Shown: positions 18,588 to 27,756 of the stretch, piece after piece | Layout: the number at the start of each line of letters is the position of its first letter | How positions within the stretch are numbered: position 1 is the stretch's first letter | Origin: Imperialibacter roseus | GTDB lineage: Bacteria > Bacteroidota > Bacteroidia > Cytophagales > Cyclobacteriaceae | Length of the DNA: 64,000 nt | Assembly: GCF_032999765.1 (NCBI RefSeq) | Contig: NZ_CP136051.1 | Span: 6,677,501-6,741,500 of the forward strand | Reading direction: 5' to 3' | Notes under the pieces: model-generated | Database searches by the model: none | The model's input: only the letters and a program-made list of their open reading frames with translations | What the model was told of the DNA's origin: nothing | Made by a program: the position numbers and the translations under genes

Positions 18588-19243
18588 GATTTTTCTTTGT
18601 TGTATTCTTTAAGTAAAATTTTCATGTCTTCCATCAGTGTGTTGACGTCTTCTTCTACCGTGCCATCATATACACCTCTTATGCGACGGTTTTTGTCGAC
18701 CAAAAGAAAAGCACCACTATGGATATATCCACCAGGTGCCCCAGGGTCTTCACCCGCCACCACCATGTAGCTCGTTTCTCCCAGGTCATAAATAGCATCT
18801 TTGTCGCCCGTAACGAAGTGCCACTTATCGCTTTTCACACCCAGTCGTTCAGCAAAATCATGCAATACGGCCACGGTGTCATGCTCCGGGTCAATGGAGT
18901 AGCTTAGCAGGCCAACTTCAGGATTGTTTTCAAACGTTTCATAAATGCGGATCATTTGTGTTTTCATGATCGGGCAAATGGTAGGGCAGCTTGTGAAAAA
19001 GAAGTCGGCCACATAGATTTTGTCGTTGTAGGTTTCGTTGGTTACCCAGGTGCTATCCTGATCAAGAAACCTGAAATCGGCAATGGTGTGGTAGATAGTG
19101 TCGGCTTTTGCGACACCATCAGTTTCTACCGTCGTTACTTCTCTTCGGCCAAGGATAGGTAGTTTTTTTTCGCCTCCGAAATTGGTGCAGGCACTAAGGC
19201 TTGCTACCGCTATCACCGAGAATATCAGTTTTTTCATTTTCAA
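18584..19243 (-). CDS. SCO1/SenC family copper-chaperone protein
   Basis: This 219-residue lipoprotein (leader ends LSAC) has a thioredoxin-like fold and the SCO copper site: CPTIC (about residues 91-95) and a downstream histidine in GYIHSGAF (about 175-182). SCO proteins deliver copper to the CuA centre of cytochrome oxidase or nitrous-oxide reductase. It overlaps both neighbours by 4 bases, which supports a role in respiratory-chain assembly together with HemJ and the cytochrome. Confidence 0.93.
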   Translation of the reverse strand: MKMKKLIFSVIAVASLSACTNFGGEKKLPILGRREVTTVETDGVAKADTIYHTIADFRFLDQDSTWVTNETYNDKIYVADFFFTSCPTICPIMKTQMIRIYETFENNPEVGLLSYSIDPEHDTVAVLHDFAERLGVKSDKWHFVTGDKDAIYDLGETSYMVVAGEDPGAPGGYIHSGAFLLVDKNRRIRGVYDGTVEEDVNTLMEDMKILLKEYNKEKS

Positions 19244-19791
19244 TCCTTTGAATTAGTTTTCTCTCTCCACTTTTTATAGCTCCTGATGGCCAGCATAAGT
19301 GCCCCTGTAAAAGCGATCAAACCGGCCATGCCCCATGCCAGGCTTACAATGTTTTTGAGCACCACAAGGAAAACAGTGGCTACGAGAAGAATGGTGGCCA
19401 CTTCATTGAAAATGCGGAGGTAGTAGCCGGAGTCTTTATAGACATCCTTCTGCAGGTTCCTGAATTTTACATGACAAACCCACTGATAAACATAAAGAAA
19501 GAACACAAACACCAGTTTGGCGATCATCCATGGCTGGGCGGCCAGCGCCCACCCCAGGGAGTTGAGCACAAGCGGGCCGAATATCAGCGTTAAAATGGCT
19601 GATGGCCAGGTAATGCCAAACCAAAGCAGCTTCGAAATGCGCTTGTATTCTTTGGTGAGAATGCTGCGCTCAGGCTGAGGTTTTTCCTGGGTTTCGGTTT
19701 GATAGATAAACAAGCGAACCATATAAAACAGGCCTGCAAACCAGGTGACAATAAAGATGATATGAAGCGCCTTGAGATACAGATAAGACAT
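19240..19791 (-). CDS. hemJ: HemJ-type protoporphyrinogen oxidase / CopD family
   Basis: This 183-residue integral membrane protein has four or five helices. The HemJ signature lies at the N-terminus: LKALHIIFIVTWFAGLFY (residues about 7-24, with the conserved His and Trp) followed by RLFIY. HemJ oxidises protoporphyrinogen IX in heme synthesis in bacteria without HemG or HemY. It is the first gene of the overlapping trio with SCO and cytochrome c, which joins heme supply to cytochrome maturation. A general CopD-like annotation would also fit, but the HemJ motif is good. Confidence 0.82.
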   Translation of the reverse strand: MSYLYLKALHIIFIVTWFAGLFYMVRLFIYQTETQEKPQPERSILTKEYKRISKLLWFGITWPSAILTLIFGPLVLNSLGWALAAQPWMIAKLVFVFFLYVYQWVCHVKFRNLQKDVYKDSGYYLRIFNEVATILLVATVFLVVLKNIVSLAWGMAGLIAFTGALMLAIRSYKKWREKTNSKD

Positions 19792-19922
19792 GCTTGTCCT
19801 TTTGCCTCAAAAATAGTGGCTGAAAGGCGAATGTCCTTGCTTTGGTCGGAATAAAAGCGTGTATTTCTTACTCCGGGGAAATCAAAAGAAAAGGCCAATT
19901 GAGGTACCGGTGTGGCAAGTGT

Positions 19923-20723
19923 TTACAAAAGTGTTACCACGTCCCCCACTTTCACCAGTCCCTGTTTTTCCACGACGGCATTCATGCCAAAAAGCACCTT
20001 GTGCTCGTATTTTCTGAATGTTGCCAGCGTTTTTGTGGGCTCTTTGCCCATTTTGCCGGTTTCCTGATCGATAGTGGGCACCTGACATCTGGCGCAGCGC
20101 TTCAGGCAATGGAAAATGGCATCTCCGGCGGAGAGTTTCCTCCATGTGTCTTCTTCAAACGATTTTGAATTTGCCACTACAATATTGGGACGAAACCTGT
20201 TCATAGGAATGGGCTGATCAAGCTTGTCGTTCAGGTCTTTCAACGAGGCGTCGGATATGAAAAGATAGGGATAGCCATCGGCAAAGCTCACCATGGAATT
20301 GGCTCCGTATTTTTTTTCCACTTCTCTTTTCTTGCTTTCGTGCTGAAAGCAGAACCATACTTTTTCGCCGAGTACGTCGGAAAACCAGTCGTTGAAGTTT
20401 TTTCCCACGATCCGTGCTTCCACTTCATCGTCCCAAATAGTTACTTTCTCTTTGCTTCCGGAATAATGTTCGCTATTGAGCGGTACCATAATGGAGCTAT
20501 CCTCGTAGGTGATGACCAGCGATTCTCCAATGATCGCCGTATGAATAAGGGCCAGCATTGGCGTTTCCCTTTGCGAAATGAATTTGCCTGTTGTGTCGGT
20601 CAGCATCCAGCGCCTGTCATACCTGAAGCCTTTTTCAAGCGCCTCCGCCTCTTTTACGCTTATCCCCTTCAATCCCTTCACAGGGTAAATATTCAATTCG
20701 CTAATCTGCAACGCCATGGGCAA
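19923..20723 (-). CDS. MOSC domain protein, YcbX/mARC-like
   Basis: This 266-residue protein has an N-terminal MOSC_N beta barrel (LNIYPVKGLKGISVKEAEA, about residues 10-28) and a C-terminal MOSC domain with the conserved cysteine segment RCARCQVPTIDQETG (about 210-224). The second Cys there corresponds to the molybdenum ligand of mARC/YcbX enzymes, which reduce N-hydroxylated compounds. It lacks the C-terminal 2Fe-2S ferredoxin domain of E. coli YcbX, so it would need a separate electron donor. It is divergent from the Crp/Fnr gene. Confidence 0.87.
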   Translation of the reverse strand: MPMALQISELNIYPVKGLKGISVKEAEALEKGFRYDRRWMLTDTTGKFISQRETPMLALIHTAIIGESLVITYEDSSIMVPLNSEHYSGSKEKVTIWDDEVEARIVGKNFNDWFSDVLGEKVWFCFQHESKKREVEKKYGANSMVSFADGYPYLFISDASLKDLNDKLDQPIPMNRFRPNIVVANSKSFEEDTWRKLSAGDAIFHCLKRCARCQVPTIDQETGKMGKEPTKTLATFRKYEHKVLFGMNAVVEKQGLVKVGDVVTLL

Positions 20724-20797
20724 TGAACTTTTTAGATGGTAAATATGGTTCCTTTTGCTGAAATTGCTTTTGTTTCAACCTTGATTTCCTGCCAATT

Positions 20798-21478
20798 ATG
20801 AGTGAACGCACCAGTTTATGGTATTTTGAGGAGGTAGATCTTTACAACGTGCTCTGCCCTCACAAAGTACCGGACATGAAAGAGCGACACACGTTCAATC
20901 ATTTCCAGAAGGATCAGTTCATTTATTTTCCCAACGAACCATCGAGTCATATTTACCTTATCGCCGAAGGGCGGGTTAAAATAGGTTCCTATACCGAGGA
21001 CGGAAAAGAAATCCTGAAGGCCATTCTTGGTGCCGGGGAAATTTTTGGCGAGCTATCGATTGCAGGCGAAGAGCGGCGGACAGACTTTGCGCAGGCGCTG
21101 GATCCTAACACGACGGTTTGCCCGATGACCATCGACGATATGCAGGAGTTGATGAAGGAGAACCAGGCCTTAAGTTTGCGAATTTTTAAGTTGATGGGCC
21201 TTCGCCTCAAGAGGGTGGAGCGCAAACTGGAATCGTTGGTATTTAAGGACGCCCGCAGCAGGGTGATTGATTTCATCAGAGAAATGGCAGAAGAAAGAGG
21301 GCAGAAGGTTGGCTACGAAATGCTGATCAAGACAAAATTTACCCACAAGGACATTGCCAGCCTCACAGGCACCAGTCGGCAGACGGTGACGACCATCCTA
21401 AACGACCTTAAAGCGCAGAACATCATTAACTTTGATCGCAGGAGGATACTGGTCAGGGATATGGCGAAGTTGAAGTAG
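20798..21478 (+). CDS. Crp/Fnr family transcription regulator
   Basis: This 226-residue protein has an N-terminal cyclic-nucleotide-binding-like beta roll (about 30-130, with GEIFGELSIAGEERR) and a C-terminal winged helix. Its recognition helix region is ASLTGTSRQTVTTILNDL (about 188-205). It does not have the cysteine cluster of oxygen-sensing FNR. The effector is unknown. It is divergent from the MOSC gene (74 bases between the coding ends) and could regulate it, but the sequence does not prove that. Confidence 0.9.
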   Translation: MSERTSLWYFEEVDLYNVLCPHKVPDMKERHTFNHFQKDQFIYFPNEPSSHIYLIAEGRVKIGSYTEDGKEILKAILGAGEIFGELSIAGEERRTDFAQALDPNTTVCPMTIDDMQELMKENQALSLRIFKLMGLRLKRVERKLESLVFKDARSRVIDFIREMAEERGQKVGYEMLIKTKFTHKDIASLTGTSRQTVTTILNDLKAQNIINFDRRRILVRDMAKLK

Positions 21479-21509
21479 GAGAATTCATTCGGGAGAACTG
21501 CGAAACTTG

Positions 21510-22217
21510 CTACATGCCTTTATTGAGCTTATCGAACCGATTCCTCGTGGCATCGCCGGAAGCTTGGTTTAAAACAATCGTTTCTTTTCCACCGTCATGG
21601 ATCAAAATAAACGGCCCTTCTGTTGATTGCAAAAAAAGGAGGCACTCACCCATTCCCTGCACTTGAAAGTGCCCCTTGTACACTTCTCCCATATGAAAAC
21701 CGTTGGTTTTAAGTTCGATCTTTCCAATTGCATCATTCAGGTTTGCATTTTCAATGGTGACTGTTGTTCCAAACAAACCTGATATCTGTAGCTGATTACC
21801 ATCAATAGCAAACTCTGGGGGCTGGATGGAGAGATGTAAAAAGAAAAAAGTACCAAAAGTGAAGATGACGACAAATGCTGCGATAGAAAGTAGCTTAGTA
21901 GGGGAGGTCTTGTTGTGGTCGAATCGTTGTGCTTGAATGAGTGTAAATGGTAGTATGCACATGATTGAGACAATTGGCCATGAATCGGCTACATTCTTCC
22001 ACCCCAGCCATAGAAAAAGGTAAGCACCAACGACAAGGACTAGTCCCATGGTGATGAAATGATTGCGTATCATCGAGGAGAGCCCGTCAACGTCTACATT
22101 TTTTCTCTTGTCTTCCGGCATGGTGTTGTAGCCTGCAATGAGCATAGGATAGGATTTAACAAGAAATCCCGTGCCGATAAGAAATGTGCCAATGATCAAA
22201 TGAACCAGCTGTCCCAT
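21510..22217 (-). CDS. DUF3784 membrane protein with C-terminal PH-like domain
   Basis: This 235-residue protein has four hydrophobic segments. The first ~80 residues match the DUF3784 pattern (GTGFLVKSYPMLIAGYNTMPEDKRKNVD), and a further hairpin follows at about 80-130. A soluble C-terminal domain (about 135-235) resembles bacterial PH-type domains (FAIDGNQLQISGLFG, then IELKTNGFHMGEVYKGHF). The role is unknown. It is on the minus strand, just upstream of a lipoprotein gene, and is not clearly part of the larger operon. Confidence 0.75.
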   Translation of the reverse strand: MGQLVHLIIGTFLIGTGFLVKSYPMLIAGYNTMPEDKRKNVDVDGLSSMIRNHFITMGLVLVVGAYLFLWLGWKNVADSWPIVSIMCILPFTLIQAQRFDHNKTSPTKLLSIAAFVVIFTFGTFFFLHLSIQPPEFAIDGNQLQISGLFGTTVTIENANLNDAIGKIELKTNGFHMGEVYKGHFQVQGMGECLLFLQSTEGPFILIHDGGKETIVLNQASGDATRNRFDKLNKGM

Positions 22218-22242
22218 CTACTAAAAATAGCGATTTTTTTTC

Positions 22243-23118
22243 TTACCTCTCCCAGTATTTGCTCCTCTTATAATCCTTCAACCGAAGCTTACGGCCATCC
22301 CAGGCGACCATTTCCACGAGGATGTTTGGATAGGTTTGGGTGAAGATGTATTGGTTAATTTTTTCTTCGTCCAGCTGTACCGTCACTCGCCAGGTATCTT
22401 GCTGTGGCAATCCACCGGGTAGTGAATCGATGGCTTCAAGTGGCGCCACACTAAACTCCGCATCGTACACCCGGGGCATGTCGGCCCGGCTGTTGATTTG
22501 TGTGGCATACACCGGCATGCGGAACCATAGCTTGTCTTTGAATTTCAGGGTTCGCAGGGTGTAAGGCAGCTGATCTTCCCAAAGCGGGGTAGCATCCAGC
22601 ATTTTGGTGTCGTCTCCCTGCCCGTCCCAGTAGCTGTGGTAGGTGTACTCCAGCTGACTGCCTTTTTCCTTCAGCATCTTGAAGGTGTTGCCGCACCATT
22701 CCTGGCTGGAGTTGGTGAATTTATGGATTTGCACCGGGTTGTTTCTGTGAAAGAAGATGCTTGTAAGAAAGTGGTAGGGATAATTGTCTGTAGGGATGTC
22801 AGCAAACTGGTTCACCTTCATTACTTCATAGAGGTCGGTTCTTTCGTAGTCATCTGTTTTTACGCCGAACTCAATATTGAAGTCCTCTTTTACCAGGATA
22901 TAGACATAATCAAAATAGCGGGGTTTGTTGTAGATGGTCCGGGCGGCATTGTAAATGGCCACTTCAGCCTGCCCATCATCCCAAAGATCGTTTTTTGCCC
23001 AACTTGTGTCGAAATACTCATTGAGCCCCCGATCGTCAGGTGAGTCAAATACTTGATCGCAGGCTGTTGCCAATAGCAGAACGACTAAAGCAAAAAGGAA
23101 TGGGTTGTAGGTCTTCAT
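22243..23118 (-). CDS. Lipoprotein of unknown function
   Basis: This 291-residue predicted lipoprotein has a leader ending LLATAC, with the lipid-bearing Cys at about residue 20. The rest is a soluble, Trp/Tyr/Asp-rich domain without a motif I recognise. Its start overlaps the DUF2064 gene by 4 bases, so it is the last gene of the six-gene glycosyltransferase operon. It may be an envelope partner of the glycan made there. No firm functional claim is possible. Confidence 0.75.
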   Translation of the reverse strand: MKTYNPFLFALVVLLLATACDQVFDSPDDRGLNEYFDTSWAKNDLWDDGQAEVAIYNAARTIYNKPRYFDYVYILVKEDFNIEFGVKTDDYERTDLYEVMKVNQFADIPTDNYPYHFLTSIFFHRNNPVQIHKFTNSSQEWCGNTFKMLKEKGSQLEYTYHSYWDGQGDDTKMLDATPLWEDQLPYTLRTLKFKDKLWFRMPVYATQINSRADMPRVYDAEFSVAPLEAIDSLPGGLPQQDTWRVTVQLDEEKINQYIFTQTYPNILVEMVAWDGRKLRLKDYKRSKYWER

Positions 23119-23717
23119 TCTATTATTAGTGTTTTGAGCCTCCCCAAATCATCGATGGTGTCCACATCGCTCAGAGGCGGGAGCTTGTGGAAGTCTTTGT
23201 TCTGGCTTTCAATATAGTCAGTTGTCTTTTTGTACACCGAGCTGGTGCTCCACTCAATGCCCTTGAAGATACCGCTGTCAAAAGTTTTCATTCCCAGCAA
23301 GTAGTAACCTCCATCACGGGCAGGGCCAATAATGAAATCACGAAAAGCAAGACACTCAAAACCCTTTTCGATATAGAGGGCTTCCAGTTCCAGACAATCG
23401 CTGCCAATGATGGCTGCCCTTTCATAGCCAAGCCCGACCACTTCTTCGAATGCATTGGACATGCGCTCGCCAAGGTCATCGCCCTTTTGCTGTTTCAATA
23501 TGTATCCGGCGTTAGAGAAAATATCGTTTTCGGGAATGAAGCTGGAGTAGAAAACGTATTTGTCTTGCACGAGATCAGCGGTGATGTCTTTAGTGTGCTG
23601 TAACAGCTCAAGATAAACCTCAAGCGCTTTTTCATCACCAATGTCTTTTGCGAGGCGGGTCTTTACCTTGCCCAGCTCGGCATTTTTCACAAAAATAATG
23701 AGAGCTTCTTTAGTCAT
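23115..23717 (-). CDS. DUF2064 / TIGR04282 family glycosyltransferase
   Basis: This 200-residue GT-A-like protein opens with ALIIFVKNAELGKVKTRLAKDIGDEKAL, typical of the DUF2064 (TIGR04282) group. It has IIGSDCLELEA (about residues 95-105) and a GPARDGGYYLLGM segment (about 125-137). The family has been named arsenosugar biosynthesis glycosyltransferase from its context in some bacteria. No other arsenosugar genes are visible here, so the substrate should be left open. It overlaps neighbours on both sides (8 and 4 bases). Confidence 0.85.
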   Translation of the reverse strand: MTKEALIIFVKNAELGKVKTRLAKDIGDEKALEVYLELLQHTKDITADLVQDKYVFYSSFIPENDIFSNAGYILKQQKGDDLGERMSNAFEEVVGLGYERAAIIGSDCLELEALYIEKGFECLAFRDFIIGPARDGGYYLLGMKTFDSGIFKGIEWSTSSVYKKTTDYIESQNKDFHKLPPLSDVDTIDDLGRLKTLIIE

Positions 23718-24216
23718 ATACTTTTATCCCTTCCTTCAGCCACACTGACCAAAGCTTGTTGTAGCAATGCACACTGTCGGTTGCCTGGTTTTTCGAATTG
23801 ACCACTGTGTACCCTTCGTTTTTCCATTCAAAAATACCACCGTACAAGTTTTGAACATCGGTATAGCCCAGGGCTTTCAGCTTTTCTCCAATTTTTTCGC
23901 TTCGATAGCCGACGGAGCAGTACACCACAATTGGCTGGTCTTTGGCAATGTCTTTGACCATTTCAGGCTTGAACGTTTCGTAGTCTACCCATTTGGCACC
24001 AGAAAGATGGCTAATATCAAACTCAGCTTTGGCTCTTGTGTCAAGTAAGATTGGCTTTTTTGCCTGTTGGATACTTGCCAGCGAATCAGCCGAGATGGTA
24101 GGCACCGACTTGCTGTAAAGCGTAGAAAGGAGCACGTCGTAAGCACTTTGCGCTTGCGTAAACTGAGGCAAGGCAATGGCGAAAACGAGCAAGAGTAATC
24201 TTCCGGGTGTTGTCAT
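23710..24216 (-). CDS. Exported rhodanese-domain protein
   Basis: This 168-residue protein has a signal peptide (FAIALPQFTQAQ, cleaved near 22) and a single rhodanese domain. The active-site loop is IVVYCSVGYRSEK (about residues 95-107), with the catalytic Cys intact. Rhodanese domains move sulfane sulfur; export to the periplasm makes a role in sulfur delivery or thiol chemistry outside the cytoplasm likely. It lies between a membrane glycosyltransferase and the DUF2064 gene, overlapping both (4 and 8 bases). Its reason for being in this operon is unclear. Confidence 0.85.
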   Translation of the reverse strand: MTTPGRLLLLVFAIALPQFTQAQSAYDVLLSTLYSKSVPTISADSLASIQQAKKPILLDTRAKAEFDISHLSGAKWVDYETFKPEMVKDIAKDQPIVVYCSVGYRSEKIGEKLKALGYTDVQNLYGGIFEWKNEGYTVVNSKNQATDSVHCYNKLWSVWLKEGIKVYD

Positions 24217-25544
24217 CTCTTTAATAAGCTAATTGCTCCCTGTTTTGTTCTCTGGGGTAACACCACTTCCCATGTAAAAACTCCAATGACCAACAAATAT
24301 TCTGTGATGATGGCCCACCAGGGAATTTCGTAGCCAGTCGCTGTGTAGCCAACATATGTCCATAGAATGGCGTAAGACCACACAATGGGAAATTTATAGC
24401 CCGAGAACACGGACAGGGCTACCAATGGCACCACATACCATGGGTGGACGGTGGTGCCCGCCAGGTAGTAGATAAAAAAAACGATACTTAGAACCTGGAA
24501 AAGACTTCGGTCTTTTGGCCAGTTTGTCCAACTCACGATCAGAATGAGAACGCCGCCTGAGAGTGCTAGTCGGGGCCCAAGTGTGGCTATAATATTGTAG
24601 CCTTTCCACCAAAAGCCTATTTCCCGGAACAGGTAGTAGAACGAAGCATTGAACTCGAACTTTCGAAAATACAGATTGAGGCTTTCTCCCTGCCCGGTTA
24701 GCCAGGTGGGGTCGATCAGTGGCAGAAAGAAGAGCAGAGAACCTAGCAGAGTGACCAACACCACCTTCCACCAGTTTTTCTTGTCGCCTGCGAACATCAG
24801 TGCGGGGCCAGCGATGACGGGAGTTAGTTTGGTGGCAATAGCGGCCGCTAGTGCAAATGGGCCTGCAAGCAATTTCTTAGCGGCAATTAACACGACAGAT
24901 AGAATGAGAAACAGCGCCATCATCCCTTCAAAGTGAAGGTTGCCAGACACTTCCATGATGACCAGCGGATTAAGGGCGTAAACGGCCAACAAAGAGGAGG
25001 GCTTGCCACTTTTCTTTAGATAGTGGGCGATAAAAAACAGAAACACGATCTCTGTTGCTATGAGTAAAAGCCGCATCGGGACGATAGCGCTGAGCAAAGA
25101 ACCATTATAAGTGAGTGTGCTCAGCCAAAATACCAGTTGATGGAATGGCGGGTACACTGTGAAGTATTCTTTTGAATTGAGCCCATCGTAGAGCTCGGCC
25201 GTCAGTGTGGGAATAGCATTACCCGCTTCCATGTAAAATGATGGCGGGTGGCTGAATGGATGGATGCCCTGATGCCACAGCAAGCCATCCCATATGAATC
25301 GGTAGAAGTCATCAGAAAGCGCCGGGAGGGCGAATAGGAAAATCAGGCGGAACAGGACGGCAAGGCCAAGAATCCATTTCAATTCAGCTTTTTGTAAAGC
25401 CAGGAAGGCGAGAAAAAGTAAAGCGAATGAGCCCTGAAGAATCCAGGCGTCTGTTCTTTGAAGCTTGTAGGCAAGCAAAAAATAGATCAAGCAGGAGAGC
25501 GCTCCCGCAACGGCCCATTTAAGCTTTGGAGGCGAGAAACCCAT
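24213..25544 (-). CDS. Multispanning mannosyltransferase-like protein
   Basis: This 443-residue membrane protein has about eleven hydrophobic segments and a GT-C-type loop pattern after the second one: DDFYRFIWDGLLWHQGIHPF (about residues 79-98), with the acidic pair of polyprenyl-phosphate-dependent glycosyltransferases. It resembles PIG-M and DUF2029/GT87-like mannosyltransferases and likely transfers a sugar from a lipid carrier on the outer face of the inner membrane. It overlaps the GT2 gene by 26 bases and the rhodanese gene by 4. Confidence 0.82.
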   Translation of the reverse strand: MGFSPPKLKWAVAGALSCLIYFLLAYKLQRTDAWILQGSFALLFLAFLALQKAELKWILGLAVLFRLIFLFALPALSDDFYRFIWDGLLWHQGIHPFSHPPSFYMEAGNAIPTLTAELYDGLNSKEYFTVYPPFHQLVFWLSTLTYNGSLLSAIVPMRLLLIATEIVFLFFIAHYLKKSGKPSSLLAVYALNPLVIMEVSGNLHFEGMMALFLILSVVLIAAKKLLAGPFALAAAIATKLTPVIAGPALMFAGDKKNWWKVVLVTLLGSLLFFLPLIDPTWLTGQGESLNLYFRKFEFNASFYYLFREIGFWWKGYNIIATLGPRLALSGGVLILIVSWTNWPKDRSLFQVLSIVFFIYYLAGTTVHPWYVVPLVALSVFSGYKFPIVWSYAILWTYVGYTATGYEIPWWAIITEYLLVIGVFTWEVVLPQRTKQGAISLLKR

Positions 25545-27012
25545 AAGGTTTAATTGAGAGTAGGAAGATGCCTCCGAAGCCTATGGTAAGCATGAGATGG
25601 AAAAATATCAGCCCAAAGTCGGACAGGTAGAAGGCCGACCAAAGGCCAAAGGCAAAGTAAACGGAAAGAAGGCCTTCGAGCACAATCGCCGGTGTTAGCT
25701 TCCATTTGATGTACTTGTTGGTTTTCCAGGATATTTTGTCTTTGAGAACGTTGAATTTGGGTGTGCGCAAAAATGGCGTCTTAATGCCGAGCCAGCCTTC
25801 AAGCACCGCAATGGCATTGTGTAGTGACATGCCCATCGAGAAGGTGATGAACATGGGGAAGTGAATAAGAAAGTATTTTAGCGGCTTTTTGGGAAATGAA
25901 GAGCCGCTGGCAACCCAGTAAAAGTAGCTCACAAACAGAAAGCCGAGCACGAACACACTGGCCGCATTGAACAGTGTGCTGTATGTCGGCAAATGGTTCA
26001 TTGTGTAGAGCAGGGGTAGGCTGAGTAGTGAGGCCGTGAAAAGGAAAAAGAAAAGCGAGCTGTTGAGCAAATGCTGGACGGCGTGAAGCTTGTTTTTCAA
26101 CGGCAAGGTCGATGTGAGCACAGCCCCCAGGTTTTTTCTGGCTGTTTCGGCGGCGCCTTTGTTCCAGCGGTACTGTTGTGACTTTACTGCCGGCATAAGG
26201 ATGGGCAGCTCTGCGGGAGACTCAACATTTTCAAGGAACGTGAAATGCCAGCCTTTCAGCTGAGCTCTGTAGCTAAGGTCGAGGTCTTCGGTGAGCGTGT
26301 CTGCTGTCCAGCCGCCGCCATCTACTATGCACTTCTTTCGCCAGACACCGCCCGTGCCGTTGAAGTTAATGAAGCTACCCGATGCACTACGGCCTGTTTG
26401 CTCTACCGAAAAGTGGGCGTCGAGGCCGAAGGCCTGTAGTTTGGTCAGCCACGAGTAGTTGCGATTGAGGTGACCCCAGCGGGTTTGCACCATGCCCACT
26501 TTCGGCGTGGTAAAGTGGGGTAATGTTTCCTTTAGGAAGTGAGGGTCTGGCAGGAAGTCGGCATCGAAAATAGCAATGAACTCAGCACGAGCCTGCTCAA
26601 GTCCGTTCTGCAAGGCACCCGCTTTGTAACCTGTTCTTTCGTGCCGACGCAGCACTTTTATGTCGAAGCCTATCCTTCGATATTCTTTGGCCACTTTGTC
26701 GACAACCGATTTTGTCTCATCATCACTGTCGTCAAGCACCTGGATTTCCAGTTTTTCTTTCGGGTAGTCGAGCAGGCATACTTGCCTGATCAGCCTTTCC
26801 ACAACGTACAGCTCGTTATAAATAGGCAACTGTACGGTCACCAACGGAAGCTCTGTCAGTGGTGCAATGGTGGCTGGTGTTGACTTCTTGCTTTTTCGGT
26901 AGCGAATGGCCAGGTGCAGCTGTCCCAGGCTGAACAGAAAGATCAGCGACAAAGAGAGTCCGTAACCAATAATAACCAGCCAGTCGATCATAAGTACCTG
27001 AAGATTGTCCAA
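25519..27012 (-). CDS. Processive-type GT2 glycosyltransferase
   Basis: This 497-residue enzyme has one N-terminal membrane segment and a GT2 domain with the motifs of the cellulose-synthase-like group: DDSDDE (about residues 94-99), DADF, TEDLDL, and QQYRW. Four membrane segments follow in the C-terminal third. It resembles plant CslA-like and bacterial beta-glycan or ceramide glycosyltransferases. The product could be a glycan or glycolipid. It overlaps the upstream GT2 gene by 25 bases and the downstream membrane transferase gene by 26. Confidence 0.88.
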   Translation of the reverse strand: MDNLQVLMIDWLVIIGYGLSLSLIFLFSLGQLHLAIRYRKSKKSTPATIAPLTELPLVTVQLPIYNELYVVERLIRQVCLLDYPKEKLEIQVLDDSDDETKSVVDKVAKEYRRIGFDIKVLRRHERTGYKAGALQNGLEQARAEFIAIFDADFLPDPHFLKETLPHFTTPKVGMVQTRWGHLNRNYSWLTKLQAFGLDAHFSVEQTGRSASGSFINFNGTGGVWRKKCIVDGGGWTADTLTEDLDLSYRAQLKGWHFTFLENVESPAELPILMPAVKSQQYRWNKGAAETARKNLGAVLTSTLPLKNKLHAVQHLLNSSLFFFLFTASLLSLPLLYTMNHLPTYSTLFNAASVFVLGFLFVSYFYWVASGSSFPKKPLKYFLIHFPMFITFSMGMSLHNAIAVLEGWLGIKTPFLRTPKFNVLKDKISWKTNKYIKWKLTPAIVLEGLLSVYFAFGLWSAFYLSDFGLIFFHLMLTIGFGGIFLLSIKPYGFLASKA

Positions 27013-27683
27013 AGTATTTTGTAGCCTGCGCCGATGGTGCCTTTCACCGTGCCCGACACTTTGGAAACACCAATGCGCTGCCGATAGTTTACCGGCACTT
27101 CGGTGGTTTGCATTCCCAATTTAGCCGCTTTTAGCTGCATTTCTACAGTCCAGCCATAGGTTTTGTCCTGCATGTTAATGCGCAGCAGGCTTTCATATTT
27201 CACAGCCCTGAAAGGCCCAAGGTCAGTAAACTGCACTCCGTAAAACCAGCGGAGGAGGGTGGTGGCTAACCAGTTGCCAAATATTTGCTGTGGTGTCATG
27301 GAGCCCTTTTCTTTTTTGCCAAGAGCCCTGGAGCCGATCACGAGATCGGCTTTGCCGTCTATAATCGGTTGTACCAGCCCGTACATTTCTTCAGGATAAT
27401 CGGAGTGATCTCCATCGAGAAACACCACGATATCTGGCAGGTCGTCGACCTGGCCGGCGATGTGCTGCATACCGCAAAGGCAGGCGTTGCCATAGCCTCT
27501 TTTTTCTTCTCTGAGCGCCGTTGCTCCTCTCGACTGTGCCTGAGCAAAGGTGTTGTCAGTCGAACCATTGTCGATGACGATGATTTCGGATACCAGTTCT
27601 TTGGGGATCTCGTCAATCACCATACCTACGGCGTTCTGCTCATTGAAGGCAGGGATGATGACTTTGATGTTGGGTTGGCGCAC
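26988..27683 (-). CDS. GT2 glycosyltransferase, dolichol-phosphate-mannose-synthase-like
   Basis: This 231-residue cytoplasmic GT2 enzyme has IPAFNEQNAVGMVIDEIP, the DNGSTDNT motif (about residues 37-44) and FLDGDHSDYPEE (about 87-98). These fit polyprenyl-phosphate hexose synthases without a C-terminal membrane anchor. It could make the lipid-linked sugar used by the GT-C protein of the same operon. It is the first of six overlapping genes. A -7-like TATTTTTG lies on the minus strand at 27702-27709, leaving a very short leader. Confidence 0.88.
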   Translation of the reverse strand: MRQPNIKVIIPAFNEQNAVGMVIDEIPKELVSEIIVIDNGSTDNTFAQAQSRGATALREEKRGYGNACLCGMQHIAGQVDDLPDIVVFLDGDHSDYPEEMYGLVQPIIDGKADLVIGSRALGKKEKGSMTPQQIFGNWLATTLLRWFYGVQFTDLGPFRAVKYESLLRINMQDKTYGWTVEMQLKAAKLGMQTTEVPVNYRQRIGVSKVSGTVKGTIGAGYKILWTIFRYL

Positions 27684-27756
27684 TTACGGTTGATTTACAA
27701 GCAAAAATAGGGAATGCATTGGATTAGGAGGTCGGGGGTGGGACAAAAGGTTAGCA

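Noticed and set aside
23115-23717. Arsenosugar biosynthesis as the pathway of the DUF2064 enzyme
   Set aside because: The family name comes from other contexts; no arsenic methylation or radical SAM arsenosugar gene lies nearby.
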